NCBI GenBank assembly: GCA_020435885.1
Contig: JAGQYU010000055.1
Span: 5,272 to 14,017 of the forward strand
DNA from: Flavobacteriaceae bacterium
Lineage (GTDB): Bacteria; Bacteroidota; Bacteroidia; Flavobacteriales; Flavobacteriaceae
Direction: 5' to 3'
Length of the DNA stretch: 8,746 nucleotides
Below, piece after piece: positions 1 through 6,402 of this stretch. Each line of letters opens with the position of its first letter. The stretch's first letter is position 1. Under the pieces are notes generated by a model. It was given only the letters and a program-made list of their open reading frames with translations. It was not told the origin of the DNA and did not search any database. The translations under genes and the position numbers were made by a program.

Positions 1-1686
1 ACCGGCCCTGTTATCGGCCGTCCAAAATCTGCAACTTTCCGCACCGTTGATGTGGTTGGACTAGACACGTTGGTACATGTTGCTAATGGTTTATATGAAA
101 ACTGTCCAAATGATGAAGCTCATGAACTATTCAAACTGCCAGATTTCATTAGCAAAATGATGGAAAATAAATGGCTAGGCAGTAAAACCGGACAAGGATT
201 TTATAAAAAAACAACCAATAATGGTAAAAGTGAAATACTTTCATTAGATCTTACTACATTAGAATATCGTCCAAACAAAAAAGCATCTTTTGCAACCCTA
301 GAACTAACTAAAACCGTTGATAAAGTTATAGATCGGTTTAAAATTTTAGTGAGTGGAAAAGACAAAGCAGGTGAATTCTACCGCAAGAACTTCGCAGCTA
401 TGTTTGCCTATGTTCAAAATCGTATTCCTGAAATTTCTGATGAACTTTACAGGATAGACGATGCTATGAAAGCAGGCTTTGGTTGGGAAAATGGCCCATT
501 TGAAATTTGGGACGCCATTGGTGTAGAAAAAGGTATTGAATTGATGAAAGCCGAAGGTTTACAACCTGCTACTTGGGTCGCTGAAATGCTGACCAATGGA
601 AACACTTCCTTCTATACCGTAAAAGACGGAGCCAAGTATTATTATGCTATTCCAAGCAAATCTCAAGAGAAAATTCCCGGTCAGGATGCATTCATTATTC
701 TCGATAATATCAGAGAAGCAAAAACGATATGGAAAAATGCAGGAGCTTCTATTCAGCACTTAGGTGATGGTGTATTGAATGTAGAGTTTCAATCAAAAAT
801 GAATACGTTGGGTGGTGAGGTTTTACAAGCCATTAACAAAGGTATTGATCTTGCAGAAACTGAATACGAAGCTGTAATCTTAGGTAATCAAGCAGCTAAC
901 TTTTCAGTTGGCGCCAACCTAGGAATGGTGTTTATGATGGCAGTTGAGCAGGAATATGACGAATTGAACTTCTCTGTTAAATATTTTCAAGACACTGTAA
1001 TGCGTCTGCGATATTCGTCTTGTCCTACCATTATAGCACCCCACGGTTACACTTTTGGAGGTGCTTGTGAAATGAGCATGCATGCTGATAAGGTTGTGGC
1101 CGCCGCTGAAACGTATATCGGATTGGTTGAGTTTGGCGTGGGTATTATTCCCGGAGGTGCAGGTTCTAAGGAAATGGCATTACGTGCAACTGAAGGCGTT
1201 CTAATAGATGATGTAAAGCTCAATAAATTAAGAGATTATTTCATCAATGTAGCTATGGCAAAAGTGGCCACTTCCGCTTATGAAGCGTATGACCTTGGTT
1301 TCTTAAAAGAGCATAAAGATATTGTAGTTGTAAATAAGGACCGTCAAATTGCAACAGCTAAACGCTACGCTATCCAAATGTTGGAAGATGGTTACACACA
1401 ACCTATTCCTAAAAAGGCGTATGTACTTGGGCAACAGGCTCTTGGTATGTTTTTAGTAGGAACAGATAGTTTAGAAAAAGGACACTTCGCCTCTGAACAC
1501 GATAAAAAAATAGCTAATAAATTGGGGTATGTAATGGCTGGTGGAGATTTGTCAGAACCTGCATATGTATCTGAGCAATATCTGTTAGACCTTGAACGAG
1601 AAGCCTTTATGTCGCTCACCACAGAGCGTAAAACGCTAGAACGCATCCAACATATGTTAAAAACAGGTAAACCATTAAGAAATTAA
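1..1686 (+). CDS. fadN: Fused 3-hydroxyacyl-CoA dehydrogenase / enoyl-CoA hydratase (FadN type), 5' end missing
   Basis: This cytoplasmic multienzyme carries out steps two and three of fatty-acid beta-oxidation: hydration of trans-2-enoyl-CoA, then NAD-dependent oxidation of 3-hydroxyacyl-CoA. The frame is open from base 1, so the first in-frame ATG (52) is internal; 561 residues are visible. Family members are near 790-800 residues, so about 230 are missing, including the Rossmann NAD-binding domain. Fragment residues 1-30 are the end of the first dehydrogenase C-terminal domain (GRPKSATFRT, then VGLDT). Residues about 130-190 are its second copy (GWENGPFEIWDAIGV). Residues about 250-430 are a crotonase fold with FSVGAN (301-306) and both expected catalytic glutamates, E357 in GGACEM and E377 in LVEFGVGIIPGG, 20 apart as in enoyl-CoA hydratases. 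A helical tail follows. Dehydrogenase before hydratase is the FadN order, the reverse of E. coli FadB. It ends 4 bases before the thiolase gene. Confidence 0.93.
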   Translation, partial: TGPVIGRPKSATFRTVDVVGLDTLVHVANGLYENCPNDEAHELFKLPDFISKMMENKWLGSKTGQGFYKKTTNNGKSEILSLDLTTLEYRPNKKASFATLELTKTVDKVIDRFKILVSGKDKAGEFYRKNFAAMFAYVQNRIPEISDELYRIDDAMKAGFGWENGPFEIWDAIGVEKGIELMKAEGLQPATWVAEMLTNGNTSFYTVKDGAKYYYAIPSKSQEKIPGQDAFIILDNIREAKTIWKNAGASIQHLGDGVLNVEFQSKMNTLGGEVLQAINKGIDLAETEYEAVILGNQAANFSVGANLGMVFMMAVEQEYDELNFSVKYFQDTVMRLRYSSCPTIIAPHGYTFGGACEMSMHADKVVAAAETYIGLVEFGVGIIPGGAGSKEMALRATEGVLIDDVKLNKLRDYFINVAMAKVATSAYEAYDLGFLKEHKDIVVVNKDRQIATAKRYAIQMLEDGYTQPIPKKAYVLGQQALGMFLVGTDSLEKGHFASEHDKKIANKLGYVMAGGDLSEPAYVSEQYLLDLEREAFMSLTTERKTLERIQHMLKTGKPLRN

Positions 1687-1690
1687 AATC

Positions 1691-2872
1691 ATGAAAACTG
1701 CATATATAGTAAAAGGATACAGAACTGCCGTGGGCAAAGCCCCAAAAGGGCTCTTTCGGTTTAAAAGACCTGATGAATTGGCTGCCGAGACCATAGAATA
1801 CCTATTAAAAGAAGTACCTCAACTTGATAAAAAACGTATCGATGATGTTATCGTTGGTAACGCTATGCCGGAAGCTGAACAAGGATTAAATGTTGGCAGA
1901 TTGATCTCCTTAATGGGATTAAAAATAGAGGATGTTCCGGGGATGACCGTTAACCGTTATTGTGCTTCAGGATTGGAAACCATCAGTATTGGTGTTGCCA
2001 AAATTCAATCCGGAATGGCAAATTGTATCATTGCCGGTGGTGTAGAAAGTATGAGCTACATCCCTATGGGTGGTTACAGACCCGTACCAAATTACGAAGT
2101 TGCCAAAGCTGGTCACGAAGATTATTATTGGGGCATGGGACTAACTGCCGAGGCCGTTGCACGGCAATTCAACATTTCTAGAGAAGATCAGGATGTGTTT
2201 GCTTATAATTCACATCAAAAAGCATTGAAAGCGCAGGCAAATGACCTCTTTAAAGATGATATTGTTCCTGTAACAGTTGAAGAGATTTTTGTTGCAAATG
2301 ATAAAAAGCAAACTAAAAATTACACCGTTGAAAAAGATGAAGGCCCACGTGCAGATACTTCAGTGGAAGCATTAGCAAAACTACGCCCTGTTTTTGCTCA
2401 AGGCGGAAGCGTTACTGCCGGAAACTCTTCTCAAATGAGTGATGGCGCTGCCTTTGTGCTTATCATGAATGAAGAAATGGTGAAAGAATTGAATTTAGAA
2501 CCTGTTGCCAGAATGGTATCGTATGCTGCTGTTGGCGTAGAGCCTAGAATTATGGGTATAGGCCCAGTAAAAGCCATTCCAAAGGCTATTGAACAAGCTG
2601 GTTTAAAACTTAACGATATCGATCTTATTGAACTGAATGAAGCTTTTGCTTCACAATCACTAGCAGTTATTAAAGAATTAGGCCTAAACAAAGACATTAT
2701 TAATGTAAATGGCGGGGCAATTTCATTAGGACATCCTCTCGGTTGTACAGGTGCTAAACTTTCGGTTCAACTCTTCAATGAAATGCGAAGGAGAAAAAGT
2801 AAATATGGTATGGTAACCATGTGTGTAGGAACCGGGCAAGGTGCCGCCGGAGTTTATGAATTACTTAACTAA
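1691..2872 (+). CDS. fadA: 3-ketoacyl-CoA thiolase (acetyl-CoA acyltransferase)
   Basis: It catalyses the last step of beta-oxidation, splitting 3-ketoacyl-CoA with CoA into acetyl-CoA and a shortened acyl-CoA. The 393-residue length is normal for the thiolase family. The acyl-accepting nucleophile is C91 in NRYCASG. The other active-site blocks are intact: N316-E317-A318-F319, H348 in GGAISLGHPLG, and the acid/base C378 in MCVGTGQG near the C terminus. The ATG lies 4 bases after the upstream stop and opens directly into the thiolase N-terminal strand (AYIVKGYRTAVGKAPKG), so this start is secure although it has no Shine-Dalgarno sequence. Biosynthetic acetyl-CoA C-acetyltransferases share these motifs. 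The place between a hydroxyacyl-CoA dehydrogenase/hydratase and an acyl-CoA dehydrogenase argues for the degradative role. Chain-length preference cannot be read from sequence. Confidence 0.95.
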   Translation: MKTAYIVKGYRTAVGKAPKGLFRFKRPDELAAETIEYLLKEVPQLDKKRIDDVIVGNAMPEAEQGLNVGRLISLMGLKIEDVPGMTVNRYCASGLETISIGVAKIQSGMANCIIAGGVESMSYIPMGGYRPVPNYEVAKAGHEDYYWGMGLTAEAVARQFNISREDQDVFAYNSHQKALKAQANDLFKDDIVPVTVEEIFVANDKKQTKNYTVEKDEGPRADTSVEALAKLRPVFAQGGSVTAGNSSQMSDGAAFVLIMNEEMVKELNLEPVARMVSYAAVGVEPRIMGIGPVKAIPKAIEQAGLKLNDIDLIELNEAFASQSLAVIKELGLNKDIINVNGGAISLGHPLGCTGAKLSVQLFNEMRRRKSKYGMVTMCVGTGQGAAGVYELLN

Positions 2873-2892
2873 ACAAAAACTAACATTTAAAA

Positions 2893-4707
2893 ATGAACAC
2901 CGAAGAAATTAAAAAAGACATTTTACGAGGAGGGCAATTCCTTGTAAAAGAAACCAATTGTGAAGATGTGTTTACTCCTGAAGATTTTTCTGAGGAGCAA
3001 AAAATGATGAGAGACTCTGTAATTGAGTTTGTAGATAGAGAGTTATGGCCAAATAAAGCCCGCTTTGAAAAAAAGGACTATGCCTTTACGGAAGAAATGA
3101 TGCGAAAAGCAGGTGAACTAGGTCTATTGGGTATTGCTGTTCCTGAAGCATATAATGGACTCGGAATGGGCTTTGTTTCAACCATGTTAGTTTGTGATTA
3201 TATTTCAGGAACCAGTGGGTCTTTCAGCACAGCTTTCGGTGCCCATACCGGTATTGGCACTATGCCAATCGTACTCTACGGAACTGAGGAGCAAAAGAAA
3301 AAATACATTCCTAAATTAGCTACTGGCGAATGGTTCGGGTCATACTGCTTAACAGAACCAGGAGCAGGTTCAGATGCTAATTCAGGTAAAACCAAAGCTG
3401 TTCTAAGTGAAGATGGTAAACATTATTTGATCTCTGGTCAAAAAATGTGGATATCCAATGCAGGTTTTGCCAATCTTTTTATAGTTTTTGCTAGAATTGA
3501 AGATGATAAATATATAACCGGATTTATAGTTGAATATGATAAAGATAACCCAAATGGCATTACCCTTGGTGAAGAGGAACATAAGTTAGGTATTCACTCA
3601 TCTTCTACACGTCAGGTTTTCTTTAATGAGACCAAAGTACCTATTGAAAATATGCTTTCAGAAAGAGGTAATGGTTTTAAAATTGCTATGAATGCATTAA
3701 ATATTGGCCGTATAAAATTAGCAGCTGCCTGCTTGGATGCACAACGCAGAACCATTACAGAAGCAGTAAAATATGCCAACGAGCGCATTCAATTTAAAAC
3801 ACCAATCATGAATTTTGGTGCTATAAAAGCTAAAATTGCAGAAATGGCTACGGCATGCTATGTTGGTGAATCAGCTTGTTACAGAGCGGCTAAAAATGTT
3901 CAGGATAGGATTGATATCCGTCAAGCAGAAGGAAATTCACATCAAGAAGCAGAGCTAAAAGGTGTTGAAGAATATGCCATTGAATGTTCAATCTTGAAAG
4001 TAAAAGTTTCGGAAGACATTCAAAAGTGTACTGATGAAGGAATTCAAATATTAGGCGGAATGGGCTTCTCTGCTGATACACCAATGGAGTCTGCATGGAG
4101 AGATGCCCGTATTTCAAGGATTTATGAAGGAACCAATGAAATAAACCGTATGCTGTCAGTTGGCATGTTGGTTAAAAAAGCGATGAAAGGACATGTAGAT
4201 TTGTTGGGCCCTGCCATGAACGTAGCCAATGAATTGATGGCCATCCCTTCATTTGATACTCCGGATTATTCACAATTATTTGTAGAAGAAAAAGAGATCA
4301 TCGCAAAACTTAAAAAAGTATTTTTAATGGTTGCAGGCGCTGCAGTACAGAAGTTTGGTCCTCAATTGGAAGAACATCAGCAACTAGTTATGGCTGCTGC
4401 CGATATTCTTATTGAAATATATATGGCTGAATCTGCTATTTTAAGAACTGAAAAAAATGCAAAACGTTTCGGTGAAGCAAGTCAAAAACATCAAATAACC
4501 ATGAGTAAATTAAACTTGTTCAACGCTATTGAAAAAATAACGTCCAAAGCTAAAGAAGGTATCGTTTCTTTCTCTGAAGGAGATGAGCAACGTATGATGC
4601 TTATGGGCTTAAAACGTTTTACAAAATATACCAATATGCCAAATATAGTGGCATTGCGTACAGAAATTGCTGATAAAGTAGCTTCCGAAAATCAGTATTG
4701 CTTTTAA
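2893..4707 (+). CDS. fadE: Acyl-CoA dehydrogenase with C-terminal extension (FadE type of the fadNAE operon)
   Basis: This FAD enzyme introduces the trans-2 double bond into acyl-CoA, the first step of beta-oxidation, and normally passes electrons to an electron-transfer flavoprotein. The 604 residues hold the usual three-part fold. An N-terminal helical domain is followed by a middle beta domain with CLTEPGAGSD (152-161) and KMWISNAG (184-191), the flavin and substrate contacts. A C-terminal helical domain contains QILGGMGF (385-392) and the catalytic base E412 in RIYEGTNEI. Some 175 further residues follow, beyond the usual 380-400, as in very-long-chain acyl-CoA dehydrogenases and B. subtilis FadE. 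It therefore belongs to the acyl-CoA dehydrogenase superfamily and is unrelated in layout to the larger E. coli FadE. The start follows an A-rich leader 20 bases after fadA, with no other promoter visible. ETF genes are not in the window. Confidence 0.93.
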   Translation: MNTEEIKKDILRGGQFLVKETNCEDVFTPEDFSEEQKMMRDSVIEFVDRELWPNKARFEKKDYAFTEEMMRKAGELGLLGIAVPEAYNGLGMGFVSTMLVCDYISGTSGSFSTAFGAHTGIGTMPIVLYGTEEQKKKYIPKLATGEWFGSYCLTEPGAGSDANSGKTKAVLSEDGKHYLISGQKMWISNAGFANLFIVFARIEDDKYITGFIVEYDKDNPNGITLGEEEHKLGIHSSSTRQVFFNETKVPIENMLSERGNGFKIAMNALNIGRIKLAAACLDAQRRTITEAVKYANERIQFKTPIMNFGAIKAKIAEMATACYVGESACYRAAKNVQDRIDIRQAEGNSHQEAELKGVEEYAIECSILKVKVSEDIQKCTDEGIQILGGMGFSADTPMESAWRDARISRIYEGTNEINRMLSVGMLVKKAMKGHVDLLGPAMNVANELMAIPSFDTPDYSQLFVEEKEIIAKLKKVFLMVAGAAVQKFGPQLEEHQQLVMAAADILIEIYMAESAILRTEKNAKRFGEASQKHQITMSKLNLFNAIEKITSKAKEGIVSFSEGDEQRMMLMGLKRFTKYTNMPNIVALRTEIADKVASENQYCF

Positions 4708-4732
4708 AATAAGCAAAGTTTAGTGAATGAAA

Positions 4733-4770
4733 AAAAGCCGCTCTTAACAGAGCAGCTTTTCATTTTTTTT
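4733..4770. terminator. Bidirectional Rho-independent terminator between convergent genes
   Basis: GCTCT (4740-4744) pairs with AGAGC (4749-4753) across a TAAC loop. One C/A mismatch (4739/4754) follows, then GC (4737-4738) pairs with GC (4755-4756) and AAAA (4733-4736) with TTTT (4757-4760). Eight T follow at 4763-4770 on the plus strand. Seven A at 4730-4736 give a T-run on the minus strand. It lies 25 bases past the fadE stop and 32 bases past the protease stop, so it can end both transcripts. The short gene-free gap 4708-4792 shows nothing else. Confidence 0.85.
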
Positions 4771-4792
4771 ATTTTATAGAAATTTTCAAAAA

Positions 4793-6223
4793 TTATTCTG
4801 TTACAGCACGGTAGGCATTTACACGTCCTGCACCATAATAATCATCATTCCCAGGTTTCCCTAAATCATCTGCAGTTCTTTTCAATGCGGCTTCAACCTG
4901 AGCGGGTTTCATATCTCCCCCGTTTTTTCCAATTATCAAAGCCGCAACACCTGTTGCATGAGGAGCAGCCATACTAGTACCAACACTCCAATACCATCCA
5001 TTATTACCAGTACTAAAAACATAGTCGAAAACATAACAAGATCTTGTAAGAGGCCCAACAGTACAAGCATCAAGTCCGCCTGGCATAAATGCATATTGAT
5101 AATTACCACCTGGAGCAGCAAAATCTATCGTAGACTGTCCATAATTTGAATACGTTGATGCAAAAACATCTAAATCAGTTGAAGGGTCAGCTCCCCAACC
5201 AACAGGAGCAGTTGCAGAAATTGATATTGCATGCGGCGCATCAGAAGGTAAGTGAATTAAATCAGCAGTATGATCATAATCAGTAGCTTCATTGCCTGCT
5301 GATGTAATTACAGTTGTTCCATTTTGATAAGCGTATGTTATTGCCTTACTATAAATATTTTTATACCAAGCAGCATCTGCTGCAGTGTAGCCTTCTTCTT
5401 TATTTCCACTTTTTTCAACAGTTGCCCCAATACTCATATTCATGACGTCTACGTCTACATCAGCAGCATAGATAATACCGTTAAGGATATCATATAATGA
5501 GCCAGAACCTTGATCTCGAAGCACTTTAATTAAAACCAGTTCAACTTCAGGAGCTACACCAATTGTACCATAACCATTATCTGCAGCTCCAATTGTACCT
5601 GCTGTATGAGAACCATGGTTCGAAATGGAAGATAACGTAAATTGTAAACCTTGCCCAGTAAAATCCATGCTCAATGGAGATATGTTTGGTGCTAAATCAG
5701 GGTGGTCTAAATCAAATCCTGTATCAAGAACAGCTACTCTAACTCCAGAACCTCTATAGCCTGCATTCCATGCTTCAGGAGCATCAATTGCATCATGTCC
5801 CCATTGCAGATCAAAAAAGAAATCATCATCTCCACTTACAGGAGGATTAGCGTATTCAGCACTTACAGCTTGTATATCTTCTTCAGGTTTAACCCAGTCT
5901 AAAGTCAGATTTGGCACAACAGCATCAACACCTTTAATTCCAAGCGCTGCTTGAGCAAAATTTGGATCATCAGACTCAACATTTGCTATTCCAATTTGTG
6001 AAATCTGCCCATTTAAAGTACCGTTAATGTTACTTAATTGATTTTCTAAATTAGCAGGTAATTGATCATTTTTTGAAATTACCATAAAAGATTTAGCAGA
6101 TGAAGCACTTTTTTTCATTACTGAAAAATCGTTAGTGGTTTCAACATCATAGACTGTTTCATCTTGACATGAAAATGCAAGTACAGCTATTACAAATAGT
6201 GCAATAAATTTTGTTACTTTCAT
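4793..6223 (-). CDS. Surface lipoprotein-type S8 (subtilisin-like) serine protease with inhibitory propeptide
   Basis: A 476-residue exported endoprotease. Residues 1-18 are a lipoprotein signal (KFIALFVIAVLAFS) ending at C19. Q20-D21-E22 follow, which fits the acidic surface-export signal of Flavobacteria lipoproteins. Residues about 45-110 resemble an I9 propeptide (SFMVISKNDQLP to the end strand AVVPNLTLDW), which in this family folds the enzyme and blocks it until cleaved. The catalytic domain runs from about 137 to 475, with D167 in VAVLDTG, H203 in NHGSHTAG, oxyanion N311 in TSAGNE and nucleophile S417 in GTSMAAPH, all intact. A stretch at about 371-412 before the nucleophile is longer than usual and holds the only cysteines of the mature domain, C387 and C396. 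There is no type IX secretion C-terminal domain; the protein ends with the protease fold. The gene faces the fad operon and is divergent from the carboxypeptidase gene. Substrate is unknown. Confidence 0.92.
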   Translation of the reverse strand: MKVTKFIALFVIAVLAFSCQDETVYDVETTNDFSVMKKSASSAKSFMVISKNDQLPANLENQLSNINGTLNGQISQIGIANVESDDPNFAQAALGIKGVDAVVPNLTLDWVKPEEDIQAVSAEYANPPVSGDDDFFFDLQWGHDAIDAPEAWNAGYRGSGVRVAVLDTGFDLDHPDLAPNISPLSMDFTGQGLQFTLSSISNHGSHTAGTIGAADNGYGTIGVAPEVELVLIKVLRDQGSGSLYDILNGIIYAADVDVDVMNMSIGATVEKSGNKEEGYTAADAAWYKNIYSKAITYAYQNGTTVITSAGNEATDYDHTADLIHLPSDAPHAISISATAPVGWGADPSTDLDVFASTYSNYGQSTIDFAAPGGNYQYAFMPGGLDACTVGPLTRSCYVFDYVFSTGNNGWYWSVGTSMAAPHATGVAALIIGKNGGDMKPAQVEAALKRTADDLGKPGNDDYYGAGRVNAYRAVTE

Positions 6224-6243
6224 AGAATAAATAATTTAAATTA

Positions 6244-6286
6244 ATTGATTTTTCCACAATTTATAAATAGCCAGTTAAAAATCAAT
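6244..6286. repeat. Inverted repeat in the divergent promoter region
   Basis: ATTGATTTTT (6244-6253) is the exact reverse complement of AAAAATCAAT (6277-6286), with a 23-base spacer. A second, interleaved pair is CAATTTAT (6257-6264) with ATAAATTG (6285-6292). Both lie in the stretch between the protease start codon and the middle of the intergenic region and overlap the weak minus-strand promoter proposed here. They could be an operator or a leader hairpin, but in such AT-rich DNA pairs of this length also arise by chance. Confidence 0.35.
6257..6285 (-). promoter_or_regulatory. Possible promoter of the S8 protease gene
   Basis: On the minus strand, TTG (6285-6283) lies 19 bases upstream of TAAATTG (6263-6257). 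This resembles the Bacteroidetes sigma-factor pattern TTG-N19-TAnnTTTG, but the -7 element is one base short. It would give a leader of roughly 25-30 bases. The assignment is weak and rests on spacing and position. Confidence 0.3.
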
Positions 6287-6352
6287 AAATTGTTAATATC
6301 ATTTTATAAAGCATCTAATATAATTTTAACATAAAGCTCAAGAATTATTTGC

Positions 6353-6360
6353 TATTTTTG
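6353..6360 (+). promoter_or_regulatory. Bacteroidetes-type -7 promoter element for the S10 peptidase operon
   Basis: TATTTTTG at 6353-6360 is a perfect match to the TAnnTTTG -7 consensus of Bacteroidetes housekeeping promoters. Transcription would begin near 6366, leaving a leader of about 36 bases before the ATG at 6403. No TTG sits at the right distance for the -33 box; the nearest candidate is TTTTAAC at 6324-6330, which is poor. The promoter should serve both the carboxypeptidase and the propeller gene behind it. Confidence 0.55.
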
Positions 6361-6402
6361 TTTTAACCCAATTTGATTAACATCCTCATCTAAACTAAAC
6401 CT

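Noticed and set aside
840..1300. A degenerate, inactive enoyl-CoA hydratase domain, since FSVGAN and GGACEM differ from the common FSAGAD and GGGCEL
   Set aside because: Both catalytic glutamates (E357 and E377 of the fragment) are present with the usual 20-residue spacing, so loss of activity is not supported.
52..1686. Taking ATG 52 as the true start of the first gene
   Set aside because: The frame is open back to base 1 and residues 1-17 continue the conserved dehydrogenase motif (GRPKSATFRT), so ATG 52 is internal and the gene is cut by the window edge.
2431..2697. Minus-strand open frame of 88 codons inside the thiolase gene
   Set aside because: It lies wholly within a gene with intact motifs, shows no recognisable domain or signal, and looks like a chance antisense frame; the same holds for the minus-strand frames at 559-759, 1392-1646 and 3890-4117.
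4958..5149. Plus-strand open frame opposite the protease gene
   Set aside because: It is antisense to the catalytic-serine region, low in complexity (Thr/Ser/Ile) and has no promoter or leader; it is a shadow of the conserved coding strand.
6224..6402. A small RNA gene or riboswitch in the divergent intergenic region
   Set aside because: The region is very AT-rich with only short AT inverted repeats and no GC-rich stem, known aptamer core or terminator, so promoters are the simpler reading.
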